From Aliirhizobium wenxiniae (lineage in GTDB: Bacteria; Pseudomonadota; Alphaproteobacteria; Rhizobiales; Rhizobiaceae), in contig NZ_JAEUAN010000006.1 of the NCBI RefSeq assembly GCF_019511445.1, forward strand, positions 1 through 64,000: a stretch of DNA of 64,000 bases, read 5' to 3'. The notes beneath the pieces are model-generated. The model saw only the letters and a list, made by a program, of their open reading frames with translations, was not told the DNA's origin and searched no databases. This document shows, in pieces, positions 36,971 to 47,137 of the stretch. The position numbers were made by a program, and so were the translations under genes. Within the stretch, counting starts at the first letter, position 1; the number at the start of each line of letters is the position of its first letter.

Positions 36971-39900
36971 GATCCTCACCGATGAATTGCCGGCCGGCGA
37001 CGAGCCGAAGCAGTGGATCAACTGGACGACGGTGCAGCAGTCGCGCGCTTCGGATCCGGCAAGTTCGGCCTGGGTTTCGGCCAATGCCGGTTCAGGCAAG
37101 ACGCATGTTCTAACCCAGCGGGTGATCAGACTGCTGCTTGCCGGTTGCCGCCCCTCCTCCATCCTGTGCCTCACCTATACCAAGGCTGCGGCATCGGAAA
37201 TGTCGAACCGGGTGTTCCAGCGCCTGTCCGAATGGACGGTGCTTTCCGACGAGGAGCTGCGCAAGCGGATCACCGGCATCGAAGGTCATGAGCCGGATTC
37301 GGCCAAGCTGGCCGAGGCGCGGCGGCTGTTTGCCAAGGCGCTGGAGACGCCGGGCGGGCTGAAGATCCAGACGATCCACGCCTTCTGTGAAGCGCTGCTG
37401 CATCAGTTTCCGCTGGAGGCCAATGTTGCAGGGCATTTCTCCGTGCTCGACGACCGGGCGGCTTCGGCGCTTCTGGCGGAAGCACGGCGTTCGCTTCTGA
37501 CCGCCACCTCTGCCGAGGACGATGCTGATCTGGCGGAGGCCTTTGCGCATGTGCTCGATCTCGGTGACGAGTTCGGGTTGGAGGCGCTGCTTTCCGACAT
37601 CGTGGCAAACCGCACGGCGATACGGCGTTTCACGGCGAGTGCCAAGCGTCATGATGGGATAGGGGCAGAGCTCAAGCGGATGCTGGGGCTTGATGCGGGT
37701 GATACGGAAGCGAGTATCGCCGGCAGCTACTGGCCACTTCCCGGCCTGTCGGGCATCACGCTCGATCTCTACCTGTCGCTGGCCGACCAGAGCGGTGGGG
37801 CCAAAGTGACGGATGTCGCCTATGGCCTGCGGGTAGTGATGAAGGAGCCGGATGCGTTTAAGCGGGCCGACTATCTGGAATCGATCTTCCTGACTGCCAA
37901 AGGGACGGTGAAGGCAGATAGTTCGCTCGTTGCCAAGGCAATGCTGAAGCCGGCGCCGGAATTGGCGGCAGCCATCGATGCTGCGCGGAACCATGTGTTT
38001 GCCTGCCGTGACCGGTTGCGGCTGGTCCGGATGTTTTCGGCAACCAAGGCGGCGCTGACGCTGGCGGCGCGGTTGACCGAGGATTACGAGGAGCTGAAAA
38101 GAAGGCGCAGCCTGCTCGACTTCGAGGATCTGATTGCGCGGACCGCCGATCTTCTGACCCGCGACGGCGTTGGCGCCTGGGTGCATTACAAGCTCGACCA
38201 GGGCATCGACCATATCCTGGTCGACGAGGCGCAGGACACCAGCCCGATCCAGTGGACGGTGATCAAGTCGCTGGCGGAAGATTTTTATTCCGGCACCAGC
38301 GCCCGTGAAACGCTGCGGACTATTTTTGCGGTGGGCGACGAGAAACAGTCGATCTATTCGTTTCAGGGTGCGCGGCCGGAACGGTTTGCCGAGGAACGCA
38401 GTGCGACACAGAAACAGGTGAGCGGTAGCGGCCAGCCGTTTCACGCGATCCGCCTGCCGCTCTCCTTCCGTTCCACCGCAGATGTTCTCTCCGCCGTCGA
38501 CCAGGTGTTTTCGCTGGAGGAGAACGCCAAGGGGCTCTCGGCGATCGGCGATGCGGTGCAGCACCGGTCCAACCGCATGGGCCATGCCGGCGCGGTCGAT
38601 CTCTGGGACGTGGTTGCGCCGGAAGTGTCCGAGCAGGAAGAGGACTGGACGGCACCCTTCGATTCGACGCCGGATAAGGCACCAGCTGCCATTCTGGCGG
38701 CACGAATCGCCGACCGGATCGGCGAGATGATCGGCCGTGAAACGGTGATCGAGAAGGGCGTCGAACGCCCGATCGAGCCGGGTGACATTCTGGTTCTGGT
38801 GCGCAAGCGCGATGCCTTCGTTAATGCGCTGACACGGGCGTTGAAGCGGCGTGACAATATTCCAGTGGCGGGGGCCGACCGGTTGCGGCTGACCAGCCAT
38901 ATCGCGGTGCAGGATCTGCTCGCGCTCGGGCGTTTCATGCTGTTGCCGCAGGATGATCTTTCGCTGGCGGCTTTGCTCAAGAGCCCGTTGTTTGACCTTT
39001 CCGAAGAGGATGTGTTCGAGGTTGCGGCGCTGCGGGCGGAAAATACCAGCGCCTGGATGCGGCTTGTCGCGCTTGCCGAGGAACAACCGTTGCGGTTCCG
39101 TGACGCTGCGGAACAGCTGCAGCATCTGCTAGCGCTTTCCGGGCTGCTCAGCCCGCATGATCTTTATGCGCGGATTCTGGGGCAATATGGCGGGCGTCGG
39201 AAATTTCTCGGGCGACTCGGCACCGAGGCTGGCGATATTCTCGATGAGTTCCTGACCTTTGCGCTGGACCATGAGACATCCGGCCTGCCGGGTCTGCAGG
39301 CTTTCGTCTCGACGCTGGAGCTTGAAAGCCCAGAGGTGAAACGCGAACAGGATGGCGGTCGCAACGAGGTACGGATCATGACCGTGCATGCCTCGAAAGG
39401 GCTTGAGGCGCCGGTAGTGTTTCTGGTCGACAGCAATTCGAAATCCTTCATCTCGTCGCATGTACCGAAATTCCGGTTTCTGAAAACCGCGCAGGGTGAT
39501 GTTCCGGCTTGGCTGCCGGGCAAGACGCTTGCGAATGCGCTGACCGGTGCGGACGAAGAGCGGCTGAAGACGCTTTCCGAAGAAGAATATCGGCGGCTGC
39601 TTTATGTCGGCATGACGCGCGCGGCCGACCGGCTGATCGTCTGCGGCTATCGCGGCGTTCGCGATAATCCCGACAGCTGGCAGGCGATGATCTCGCGAGC
39701 GCTTTCGCTCGACGAACAGTATTGCAGCGCCGCCACGTTCAGCGGGCCGGATGGCGAATGGAACGGGTTGAAATGGCGGCTGCCGGTTACCGGCGGGACA
39801 GTCGAGCGGGCGGAGCGCGAAGAACACCAGGCGGCGGAAAGGCCGGGCCTGCCGGGAGACCTGTCACGCCCCCTGCCCCCACAAAAGATATTGCCGCGGC

Positions 39901-40517
39901 CGCTCAGCCCGTCCGGCGCCGGCGTGATGATCGATGACGATGCGGATGACCTTATCGTCACCTCTCCCCTGTTCGGCGACAAGGCAACATCAAGCCTGGC
40001 GCTGCAGAAGGGCAAGCTGGTTCACCGCATGCTGCAGATGCTGACGGAGTTTTCCGATGGCGAACGTGAAACGGCCGCGTTTCGTTATGCCGAGCGGGCT
40101 GCACGGTTCTGGCCCAAGGCCGAGCGGGAAAAGCTGGTCGCGAGCGTCATGTCGGTGCTTTCGCATGAAGGGCTTGCGCCGGTATTTTCGGCGCGCAGCC
40201 AGTCGGAAGTGTCGATCATGGGCACGCTTCATCTGGAGGGGCAGGATTATGCGATCTCGGGGCGGATCGACCGGCTGGTGGAGATGGACGACCGGGTGAT
40301 CATTCTCGACTACAAGACCAATCGCAAACCGCCGGCGGACGTCGAGGCCGTGCCGCTGACGCATCGGGCGCAGCTCGCTATCTATCGCGAGATATTGAAG
40401 CCGCTTTATCCCGGCAAGGAGATCGACTGCGTGCTGGTCTATACCGAGACGGCAACAGTCATGACATTACCTGTCGAGCTGATGTCGCGCTCGCTTGCGG
40501 AGCTCAAGACAAAGTGA
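36963..40517 (+). CDS. addA: Double-strand break repair helicase-nuclease AddA
   Basis: UvrD-like 3-prime to 5-prime helicase with nuclease. Walker A SANAGSGKT (residues 39-47), motif II LVDEAQDTSPIQW, motif III VGDEKQSIYSFQGA, and the VMTVHASKGLEAPVVF and RLLYVGMTRAADRL blocks near the end of the helicase part. The C-terminal RecB-type nuclease has IILDYKTNR. The start at ATG 36963 overlaps the addB stop (ATGAGTGA); longer frames lie inside addB. 1184 residues. Confidence 0.96.
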   Translation: MSEILTDELPAGDEPKQWINWTTVQQSRASDPASSAWVSANAGSGKTHVLTQRVIRLLLAGCRPSSILCLTYTKAAASEMSNRVFQRLSEWTVLSDEELRKRITGIEGHEPDSAKLAEARRLFAKALETPGGLKIQTIHAFCEALLHQFPLEANVAGHFSVLDDRAASALLAEARRSLLTATSAEDDADLAEAFAHVLDLGDEFGLEALLSDIVANRTAIRRFTASAKRHDGIGAELKRMLGLDAGDTEASIAGSYWPLPGLSGITLDLYLSLADQSGGAKVTDVAYGLRVVMKEPDAFKRADYLESIFLTAKGTVKADSSLVAKAMLKPAPELAAAIDAARNHVFACRDRLRLVRMFSATKAALTLAARLTEDYEELKRRRSLLDFEDLIARTADLLTRDGVGAWVHYKLDQGIDHILVDEAQDTSPIQWTVIKSLAEDFYSGTSARETLRTIFAVGDEKQSIYSFQGARPERFAEERSATQKQVSGSGQPFHAIRLPLSFRSTADVLSAVDQVFSLEENAKGLSAIGDAVQHRSNRMGHAGAVDLWDVVAPEVSEQEEDWTAPFDSTPDKAPAAILAARIADRIGEMIGRETVIEKGVERPIEPGDILVLVRKRDAFVNALTRALKRRDNIPVAGADRLRLTSHIAVQDLLALGRFMLLPQDDLSLAALLKSPLFDLSEEDVFEVAALRAENTSAWMRLVALAEEQPLRFRDAAEQLQHLLALSGLLSPHDLYARILGQYGGRRKFLGRLGTEAGDILDEFLTFALDHETSGLPGLQAFVSTLELESPEVKREQDGGRNEVRIMTVHASKGLEAPVVFLVDSNSKSFISSHVPKFRFLKTAQGDVPAWLPGKTLANALTGADEERLKTLSEEEYRRLLYVGMTRAADRLIVCGYRGVRDNPDSWQAMISRALSLDEQYCSAATFSGPDGEWNGLKWRLPVTGGTVERAEREEHQAAERPGLPGDLSRPLPPQKILPRPLSPSGAGVMIDDDADDLIVTSPLFGDKATSSLALQKGKLVHRMLQMLTEFSDGERETAAFRYAERAARFWPKAEREKLVASVMSVLSHEGLAPVFSARSQSEVSIMGTLHLEGQDYAISGRIDRLVEMDDRVIILDYKTNRKPPADVEAVPLTHRAQLAIYREILKPLYPGKEIDCVLVYTETATVMTLPVELMSRSLAELKTK

Positions 40518-40589
40518 CATGACGGACATTGAAAATGATCAATGCCGATCTCACATTTGCAGCAACGAAGAATCGTGAAGGAGAGCCCT

Positions 40590-40910
40590 ATGGCTACCGT
40601 TAAGGTCGATACCAACAATTTTCAGGCAGAAGTTCTCAACTCCGCCGAGCCGGTCGTCGTGGATTTCTGGGCTGAATGGTGCGGCCCGTGCAAGATGATC
40701 GCTCCGAGCCTTGAAGAGATCGCCACCGAGCTTTCCGGCAAGGTGAAGGTCGCCAAGCTGAATATCGACGAAAACCCGGAACTGGCGGCCCAGTTCGGCG
40801 TTCGCTCGATCCCGACGCTTGCCATGTTCAAGGGCGGCGAAGTGGCCGATATCAAGGTTGGTGCCGCTCCGAAGACCGCACTTGCCGCCTGGATTTCCGG
40901 CGCTGCATAA
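40590..40910 (+). CDS. trxA: Thioredoxin
   Basis: Cytosolic dithiol reductant. Active site WCGPCK with Cys31 and Cys34; cis-Pro loop [12 protein letters not shown]. 106 residues. Start at ATG 40590, with GAAGGAGAG immediately upstream; the longer in-frame ATG at 40542 is not supported. Lies 72 bp after addA and ends with an intrinsic terminator. Confidence 0.97.
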   Translation: MATVKVDTNNFQAEVLNSAEPVVVDFWAEWCGPCKMIAPSLEEIATELSGKVKVAKLNIDENPELAAQFGVRSIPTLAMFKGGEVADIKVGAAPKTALAAWISGAA

Positions 40911-40922
40911 CACTTAAGAAAG

Positions 40923-40938
40923 TGTTTCACGTGAATCC
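40923..40938. promoter_or_regulatory. parS-like ParB site
   Basis: TGTTTCACGTGAATCC, 14 of 16 to consensus parS, lies between the trxA stop and its terminator, 21 kb from oriC. The intergenic position and identity with the 36289 copy argue for function. Confidence 0.6.
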
Positions 40939-40940
40939 AA

Positions 40941-40969
40941 AACCCGGTTGGTGATCCAGCCGGGTTTTT
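40941..40969 (+). terminator. Intrinsic terminator of trxA
   Basis: AACCCGGTTGG (40941-40951) pairs with CCAGCCGGGTT (40956-40966) with one wobble and a TGAT loop, then a run of T. Confidence 0.85.
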
Positions 40970-41410
40970 GTTTGCCCGAAAGATAGAGTCCGCCCTTGGT
41001 GATATCGGCTTTTGAGTTTCGGCCGGGACACGTCGGGTGCCTCGAATTGAATTTTTATATGTGACACACGGCGTGTCCCGTTCGGTGTGTTTTTCCGCGC
41101 AACTCCGGTCCGTCTGCGGCGGATCGGATGCCTTGCAGCTCGACCCGGTATGTGTGCGACACACGCACGTCCCCTGCGATCAGGAGAGGCAGACCATTTT
41201 CTGCGCGGCTCCGGATGATCCGCCTGCATAAGGGCGACCCGTCCGATCACCGGTCCCGCCTCGCCGGTTATGCGGACCGGTGTAGCCGAAGCGGAACGGC
41301 GTGATTGTAGACACGGGTTTGGAGAGTGGGGATGAAGATCAATTCAAGTGATTGGAATTGCTGGAGCTGAGCGTGATTTCGTCCCCGCTTGGGGTGGCGC
41401 TGGTGGATGC

Positions 41411-41550
41411 GTCTGCCCTTCATCCGCCTGCCGGTACCTTCTCCCCGTTCGCGGGGAGAAGGAGTAAGTCGCGCCGTCTCCGCCCCTCTCTACGTTTCAC
41501 GGGGCACATCCCCTCTCCCCGCCATTACGGGGAGAGTGTTAGGGGCAAAA
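41411..41550. repeat. RIME-like intergenic palindromic repeat
   Basis: Two hairpins: CCTTCTCCCCG/CGGGGAGAAGG (41437-41447 with 41452-41462) and CTCTCCCCG/CGGGGAGAG (41513-41521 with 41528-41536). The preceding CATCCGCCTGCCGG plus the first hairpin matches what I recall of RIME (Rhizobium-specific intergenic mosaic element) sequences. Located downstream of the folC 3-prime end. Confidence 0.65.
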
Positions 41551-41574
41551 GCTACGGGTACAGCCCGACCTATA

Positions 41575-42927
41575 TCACGTCGGCGGGGTGCCGTTGTCTG
41601 CCAGAACGTTGCCGGCAAAATAGAGCGAGCCGCCGATGAGGATGCGCGGTGGGGGGCGATCGGGGATCTGGCGGAGGGTGATTTCCTGGAGGGCTTCGGC
41701 GACCGAGGCGGACGGTTCTGCAACCAGGCCGGCGTCGAAAGCGGAATGGGCAAGCACCACGGGATCGAGCCCGGCTTCGCTACCGCGGATGCGAACGGTA
41801 AAGACGTGTTCCGCGAGATCGGCAAAGGCGCGGAAATAACCGACCGGGTCCTTGGTGTTGATCATGCCGGTGATGAGATAAAGCGGGCGCGGCTGGCGTT
41901 CCTCGAAAGCGGCGATCGCTTCGGCGATGACTTCGCCACCGGCGGGATTATGCCCGCCATCGAGCCAGATCTCGGCTCCCTTGGGCGCGAATTCGAGAAG
42001 TTTGCCTTCGGTGATCCGCTGCAGGCGTGCCGGCCATTCGACACTTACCATCGCCTTTTCCATCATCTGATCGGTGACGGCGAAACCGGCTGCCTTGACG
42101 GCGCGGATGGCGGCGGCGGCATTGGCATATTGATGGCGGCCCGGCAGGCGCGGCAAAGGCAGGTCGTGCAAGCCATCCTCGTCCTGATAGATCAGGCGGC
42201 CGAATTCTTCATGAGCGGAGAAATCCTGACCATAGACAGAGAGCGGACAGCCGAGACGATCCGCCGTCGAGATCAGCACCTCGCGGGCGGCCTCGAATTC
42301 CTGATGACCGACGACGACAGGACGCTTGCGTTTCATGATCCCGGCCTTTTCGGCGGCGATCAGTTCGACACGATCGCCCAAATAAGCCTGGTGATCGAGC
42401 GCGATCGGCATGATCACGGAGACGGCGGGATCGGAGATGACATTGGTGCTGTCGAAGCGTCCGCCAAGACCGACTTCCAGAATGACGGCATCGGCCGGCC
42501 TTTCGGCAAACAAGAGGAAGCCGACGGCGGTCAGCATTTCAAAGACGGTGATCATTTCGCCGCCATTGGCGGCTGCGACGCGGCGCACGGCATCGGCCAG
42601 ATCGGCATCGGAGACGAGTTCGCCGCGACTGCCCTTCACGCCGATGCGATAGCGCTCATGCCAGCGCACGAGATGCGGCGACGTATCGACATGGACGGAG
42701 TAACCGCCTGCTTCCAGAAGCGCGCGACAGAAGGCAGTGCAGGAGCCCTTGCCATTGGTGCCGGCGACATGGATGACCGGCGGCATTTTGAGATGCGGAT
42801 TTCCGAGCGCTTCCAGGAGCCGGGTGATGCGGCCGAGCGATAGGTCGAAACCCTTGGGATGGAGCGCCAGGAGCTTTTCGATCTCCTGTTCGGCTTCGCT
42901 TGAAACGGGCTGGTTCATGGTGGACAT
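41575..42927 (-). CDS. folC: Dihydrofolate synthase/folylpolyglutamate synthase
   Basis: Mur-ligase-fold enzyme that adds glutamate to dihydropteroate and folates. ATP-binding HVAGTNGKGS, then LEVGLGGRFDSTNVI and the LDGGHNPAGG block are typical. Start set at 42927 (GGAG seven bases upstream); a longer frame to 42978 would start inside the hairpin that follows accD. 450 residues. Last gene of the trpFBA-accD-folC cluster. Confidence 0.95.
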   Translation of the reverse strand: MSTMNQPVSSEAEQEIEKLLALHPKGFDLSLGRITRLLEALGNPHLKMPPVIHVAGTNGKGSCTAFCRALLEAGGYSVHVDTSPHLVRWHERYRIGVKGSRGELVSDADLADAVRRVAAANGGEMITVFEMLTAVGFLLFAERPADAVILEVGLGGRFDSTNVISDPAVSVIMPIALDHQAYLGDRVELIAAEKAGIMKRKRPVVVGHQEFEAAREVLISTADRLGCPLSVYGQDFSAHEEFGRLIYQDEDGLHDLPLPRLPGRHQYANAAAAIRAVKAAGFAVTDQMMEKAMVSVEWPARLQRITEGKLLEFAPKGAEIWLDGGHNPAGGEVIAEAIAAFEERQPRPLYLITGMINTKDPVGYFRAFADLAEHVFTVRIRGSEAGLDPVVLAHSAFDAGLVAEPSASVAEALQEITLRQIPDRPPPRILIGGSLYFAGNVLADNGTPPT

Positions 42928-42961
42928 CCCGTGGCTCCGGCTGTTGTCTGAAATCAAAACG

Positions 42962-42987
42962 GTCTCGCCTTCAGTCAAAGGCGAAAC
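42962..42987 (-). terminator. Hairpin between accD and folC
   Basis: GTCTCGCCTT (42962-42971) and AAGGCGAAAC (42978-42987) form a 10-bp stem with one wobble. On the minus strand the stem is followed by CGTTTTGATTT. Either an accD terminator or an attenuator before folC. Confidence 0.5.
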
Positions 42988-43052
42988 CGGCGTTCTTGTC
43001 TATCACGATGCAACCGCGGCAAACTGTTTTCAGGCCTGACGCGCTTCTCTCA

Positions 43053-43961
43053 TCAGGCCGTCTCAGCAACTGCTTCCGGCTGCGGCTTAGGCGCAGGCAG
43101 TGCTTCCTGCACCGGCTGCTTCATCAGCATGCGGATGATGCGGGCGAGCGTCTCCGGAATATCGTGACGGTTGACGACCATATCGACCATGCCGTGTTCC
43201 AGCAGGTATTCGGAGGTCTGGAAACCTTCCGGCAGCTTTTCACGCAGGGTCTGTTCGATGACGCGCTTGCCGGCAAAGCCGATTTCCGCACCGGGTTCGG
43301 CAATATGGACATCGCCCAGCATCGCGTAGGATGCAGTGACGCCGCCCGTGGTCGGGTTGGTCAGCACACAGATATAGGGAAGGCCGGCTTCCTTCAGCAT
43401 ATCGACGGCAACCGTGGTGCGCGGCAGCTGCATGAGCGACAGGATGCCTTCCTGCATGCGGGCACCGCCCGAGGCCGGGAAGATGATCAGAGCGCATTTT
43501 TCCTTCAGCGCACGCTCGGCTGCCTTCACGATCGCCTCGCCGGCTGCCATGCCGAGCGAGCCGCCGATGAAGTTGAACTCGTGCACGACCGCAACGAGCT
43601 TGACGCCCTGGACGGTGCCGAGGCCCGACAGGATCGTGTCTTCCTGCTCGGTCTTCAGGCGGCTGTCCTTCAGGCGGTCGGCATATTTCTTGGAATCGCG
43701 GAATTTGAGCGGATCCTGGGCGACCTTGGGCTGCGGCAGGGCTTCATATTCGCCTCCGTCAAAGAGGTCCCTGAGGCGCGCCTTGGCCGGCATCTTCATG
43801 TGGAAGCCGGAAGCGGGAATGACCCACTTGTTCTCTTCGAGGTCCTTGTGGAAGACCATTTCGCCGGTTTCAGGGCACTTGATCCAGAGGTTTTCCGGAA
43901 CTTCGCGACGACCCAGCATGGAATTGATGCGCGGTCGAACGTAATTGGTGATCCAGTTCAC
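43053..43961 (-). CDS. accD: Acetyl-CoA carboxylase carboxyltransferase, beta subunit
   Basis: Transfers carboxyl from biotin to acetyl-CoA together with AccA. Crotonase-type blocks: [45 protein letters not shown], and [10 protein letters not shown]. In E. coli the N-terminus has a four-cysteine zinc ribbon; here only one of those cysteines is visible ([16 protein letters not shown]), so the metal site appears lost. 302 residues. It lies 146 bp after trpA; the gap holds a palindromic repeat. Confidence 0.95.
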   Translation of the reverse strand: MNWITNYVRPRINSMLGRREVPENLWIKCPETGEMVFHKDLEENKWVIPASGFHMKMPAKARLRDLFDGGEYEALPQPKVAQDPLKFRDSKKYADRLKDSRLKTEQEDTILSGLGTVQGVKLVAVVHEFNFIGGSLGMAAGEAIVKAAERALKEKCALIIFPASGGARMQEGILSLMQLPRTTVAVDMLKEAGLPYICVLTNPTTGGVTASYAMLGDVHIAEPGAEIGFAGKRVIEQTLREKLPEGFQTSEYLLEHGMVDMVVNRHDIPETLARIIRMLMKQPVQEALPAPKPQPEAVAETA

Positions 43962-43993
43962 TTGGGGGTACTCCGATAAAACAGTGTCAGGAC

Positions 43994-44094
43994 TGAAGCG
44001 TATCGCGATCCTTCAAACCGCGTGCCACGCTCCAGGTCTAATTCTCGGACATGCCTTGCTCTCGAAACCGGTGGCGACTTTCGAGAGGCATGCC
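43994..44094. repeat. Dispersed palindromic repeat, copy 1
   Basis: A ~100-bp element with two parts: GAAGCGTATCGCGATCCTTC followed ~45 bp on by a palindrome GCATGCC-type end, TCTCGAAACCGGTGG then CGACTTTCGAGAGGCATGC. The same plan and much of the same sequence recur at 48192-48295. Sits between trpA and accD. Confidence 0.65.
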
Positions 44095-44107
44095 CTATGT
44101 GGGCCAG

Positions 44108-44947
44108 TTATTCGGCAGCAACAAGGCGTGCGGAACGCACACCGGTTGAAAGGCCGCGAACGAAAGTGGAAACGGCGGAAACCGTGTCGGCAGTTGCAGC
44201 ACCATCCTTGGTGAGGCTGCCGGCGACCTGGGCGACAATCGCCGTGCCGACGACAACGCCATCTGCTGCGGCACCGATCGCCTTTGCATGATCGGCCGTC
44301 TTGACGCCGAAGCCGACGCAGACCGGCAGATCGGTGTGATCCTTGATACGGGCGACGGCACCGGAGATCAGCGACGGATCCGGCAGAGCCGAACCGGTAA
44401 TGCCGTTCATCGAGACATAATAGACGAAGCCGGACGTGTTGTTGAGCACGGTCGGCAGACGCTTCTCGTCGGTGGTCGGTGTCGTCAGGCGGATAAAGTT
44501 TATGCCCTTGGCGAGCGCCGGGATGCAGAGTTCGTCATCCATTTCCGGCGGCAGATCGACGATGATCAGGCCATCGATGCCGGCTGCCAGCGCATCGTCG
44601 ATGAACTTGTCGACGCCATAGATATAGATCGGGTTGTAATAGCCCATCATGACGATCGGGGTTTCATCGTCGCTTTTGCGGAAATCGCGGGCGAGATCGA
44701 GCGTCTTTGCGAGCGTCTGGCCACCTTTCAGCGCGCGCTGGCCGGCGAGCTGGATGGTCGGGCCATCGGCCATCGGATCGGAAAACGGCATGCCGAGTTC
44801 GATCACGTCGGCACCGGCTTCCGGCAGCGCCTTCATGATGCCGAGCGAGGTTGCGTAATCCGGATCGCCGCCCATGAAATAGGTGACGAGAGCGGGGCGA
44901 CCTTCGGCCTTCAGCTTGGCGAAGCGTGTGTCCATTCTGGAAGTCAT
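44108..44947 (-). CDS. trpA: Tryptophan synthase alpha chain
   Basis: Cleaves indole-3-glycerol phosphate to indole. Catalytic Glu in [18 protein letters not shown] and catalytic Asp in [10 protein letters not shown]; phosphate-binding [10 protein letters not shown]. 279 residues. Two bases separate its start from the trpB stop. Confidence 0.97.
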   Translation of the reverse strand: MTSRMDTRFAKLKAEGRPALVTYFMGGDPDYATSLGIMKALPEAGADVIELGMPFSDPMADGPTIQLAGQRALKGGQTLAKTLDLARDFRKSDDETPIVMMGYYNPIYIYGVDKFIDDALAAGIDGLIIVDLPPEMDDELCIPALAKGINFIRLTTPTTDEKRLPTVLNNTSGFVYYVSMNGITGSALPDPSLISGAVARIKDHTDLPVCVGFGVKTADHAKAIGAAADGVVVGTAIVAQVAGSLTKDGAATADTVSAVSTFVRGLSTGVRSARLVAAE

Positions 44948-44949
44948 GA

Positions 44950-46170
44950 TTACAGCCCCACTCCAAGCAACTTGCCGACGGTGAATATGTCCTTGTCGCC
45001 GCGGCCGGACAGGTTCATCAGGATGATCTGGTCCTTGCCCATCTTTGGCGCACGCTTGATCACTTCGGCAATCGCGTGGCTGGGTTCCAGAGCCGGGATG
45101 ATGCCTTCGAGCTTGGTCAGGAGCTGGAAGGCTTCGAGCGCTTCGTCATCCATGACCGGCACATATTCTGCGCGGCCGATATCGTTCAGCCAGGAATGTT
45201 CAGGACCGATGCCCGGGTAATCTAGACCGGCGGAAATCGAGTGACCTTCGAGGATCTGGCCGTCCTTGTCCTGCAAGAGATAGGTGCGGTTGCCATGCAG
45301 CACGCCGGGAGAACCGGCGGTGATCGAGGCGCAATGTTCGTTACCGTCAAGGCCATGGCCGCCGGCTTCGACGCCGACAATCTTGACGCCTTCGTCATCG
45401 AGGAAGGGGTGGAAGAGGCCGATGGCGTTCGATCCACCGCCAACCGCAGCGATAACGACATCCGGCAGCCGACCTTCGGCTTCGAGAATCTGCTGGCGGG
45501 CTTCCTGGCCGATGACGGCCTGGAAATCGCGGACCATTTCCGGATAGGGATGCGGGCCGGCGGCGGTGCCGATCAGGTAATAGGTGTCGTCGACATTGGT
45601 GACCCAGTCACGCAGCGCCTCGTTCATGGCATCCTTCAGCGTGCCGGAACCGGCCGTGACAGCCTTCACTTCGGCACCAAGAAGCTTCATGCGGAAAACG
45701 TTCGGGGCCTGACGCTCGACATCGGTCGCGCCCATATAGACGACGCAAGGAAGGCCGAAGCGGGCGGCGACAGTGGCAGAGGCCACGCCGTGCTGACCGG
45801 CACCGGTTTCGGCGATGATGCGGGTCTTGCCCATGCGCTTGGCCAGCAGGATCTGGCCGATGCAGTTGTTGATCTTGTGCGAGCCGGTGTGGTTCAACTC
45901 TTCGCGCTTGAAATAGATCTTTGCGCCGCCGAGATGTTCAGTCAGGCGCTCAGCATAGTAGAGCGGGCTCGGGCGACCGATATAATGGGTGCCGAGATCA
46001 GCCAGTTCCTTCTGAAATTCCGGATCGTTCTTCGCCTTTTCCCATTCGGCCTGAAGATCAAGGATCAGCGGCATCAGGGTTTCCGCGACAAAGCGGCCAC
46101 CGAAAATGCCGAAACGGCCGTCCTCATCGGGGCCGGAGCGGAAGGAATTGGGTTTAGGCGTCTCGTTCAC
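44950..46170 (-). CDS. trpB: Tryptophan synthase beta chain
   Basis: PLP enzyme joining indole and serine. PLP lysine in [11 protein letters not shown]; phosphate-binding GGGSNAIG; 406 residues. Works in the alpha2-beta2 complex with TrpA, the next gene. Confidence 0.98.
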   Translation of the reverse strand: MNETPKPNSFRSGPDEDGRFGIFGGRFVAETLMPLILDLQAEWEKAKNDPEFQKELADLGTHYIGRPSPLYYAERLTEHLGGAKIYFKREELNHTGSHKINNCIGQILLAKRMGKTRIIAETGAGQHGVASATVAARFGLPCVVYMGATDVERQAPNVFRMKLLGAEVKAVTAGSGTLKDAMNEALRDWVTNVDDTYYLIGTAAGPHPYPEMVRDFQAVIGQEARQQILEAEGRLPDVVIAAVGGGSNAIGLFHPFLDDEGVKIVGVEAGGHGLDGNEHCASITAGSPGVLHGNRTYLLQDKDGQILEGHSISAGLDYPGIGPEHSWLNDIGRAEYVPVMDDEALEAFQLLTKLEGIIPALEPSHAIAEVIKRAPKMGKDQIILMNLSGRGDKDIFTVGKLLGVGL

Positions 46171-46181
46171 TCTCTGCTCCT

Positions 46182-46838
46182 TCAGCGCTTATTGGCTTTC
46201 GCATCGGCGACAGCATCAAAAAACGCATCGATCATTCCAAGATCTTTCACACCCGGGGCGCTTTCCACTCCGGACGATACATCGATACCCGTTGCGCGCG
46301 TGGACGCGATCGCATCAGCGACATTATCCTTGTTCAGCCCCCCGGAAAGCATGTAACTCACGCCTTCGTCAAGCGAAGCCATCAGGTCCCAATCAAAGGA
46401 AACCCCGTTACCGCCCGGAAGATCCGATCCTTTCGGTGCCTTGGCATCGAAGAGGAAGCGGTCGGCGACGCCGATAAAAGGATCGACACGGTCCAGATCA
46501 GCGGCTTCCCTTACGGAAAACACTTTCATTACCGGCAGGCCATAGAGCGCCTTGATATGCAGGATGCGTTCAGGGCTCTCATGCCCGTGAAGCTGGAGAA
46601 TGTCGGGGCGCAGAAGCGAGACGATGTCGTCCAGGTCTTCGTCATTCGCATCCACGGTAACGGCGACGATCTTTGCCCGGCCACGGACCCGGTCGGCCAG
46701 CTCACCGGCGATCTCGGGCGCGATATTGCGCGGGCTCTTTTCGAAGAAGATGAAGCCGATATGGGTTGCGCCGCGCTCAACGGCGCGATCCACGGCATCC
46801 GCCGTCGACAACCCACAGATCTTGATGTCGAGTTTCAT
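46182..46838 (-). CDS. trpF: Phosphoribosylanthranilate isomerase
   Basis: Amadori rearrangement in tryptophan synthesis. [21 protein letters not shown] carries the catalytic Cys; catalytic Asp and phosphate loops in the C-terminal half ([11 protein letters not shown]). 218 residues. First gene of the trpFBA-accD-folC cluster; 11 bases from trpB. Confidence 0.96.
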   Translation of the reverse strand: MKLDIKICGLSTADAVDRAVERGATHIGFIFFEKSPRNIAPEIAGELADRVRGRAKIVAVTVDANDEDLDDIVSLLRPDILQLHGHESPERILHIKALYGLPVMKVFSVREAADLDRVDPFIGVADRFLFDAKAPKGSDLPGGNGVSFDWDLMASLDEGVSYMLSGGLNKDNVADAIASTRATGIDVSSGVESAPGVKDLGMIDAFFDAVADAKANKR

Positions 46839-47137
46839 GATCGCGGAGTGACACGAAATGCCTGCGGAGTCGAGAATCTTTTACATGGCTGGACAGTTAG
46901 GGATCACCAGATACGAAGAATTAACCGTGATGCCGGATACACGAATCGTACCGTCCTCACGCTTGATGAATGCGTGAAATATCAGTTTTCGCTCATGAAA
47001 GTTTATTGCGGCCAAAATCGAAAAAGGAATGGAATTTCCGAGCTTTGGCCCGTCATGAAAGATAATTGATAAACGGTGTGAATTGAGGTAGGTTATTCCT
47101 CAACCAGATGATTTTTGAAATTTTTTGGCGGGGTACC
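46839..47137. other. Divergent promoter region, trpF and SleB-type lipoprotein
   Basis: About 300 bp, relatively AT-rich toward the right. A short inverted repeat TTGAGG/CCTCAA (47083-47088 and 47098-47103) lies 35 bp before the lipoprotein start. I find no trp leader peptide or attenuator hairpin series. No gene seen. Confidence 0.6.

Larger units (their letters stand above)
40911..41574. other. Long intergenic region with terminator, parS-like site and RIME-like repeat
   Basis: 664 bp without a credible gene. It holds a parS-like sequence (40923-40938), the trxA terminator (40941-40969), about 430 bp in which I see no feature (some GTGTC/GACAC short palindromes near 41060-41170), and a palindromic repeat at 41411-41550. 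Short frames on both strands here lack ribosome sites and recognisable domains. Confidence 0.7.

Noticed and set aside
37110..39125. 671-codon minus-strand frame opposite addA
   Set aside because: Shadow of addA; composition is typical antisense (His/Arg/Gln-rich), with no ribosome site or domain.
41389..42843. 484-codon plus-strand frame opposite folC
   Set aside because: Spans the RIME-like repeat and folC antisense; folC motifs on the other strand explain the region.
46839..47137. trp attenuator/leader peptide before trpF
   Set aside because: No short frame with Trp codons and no alternating hairpins; rhizobial trp attenuation is known at trpE, not here.
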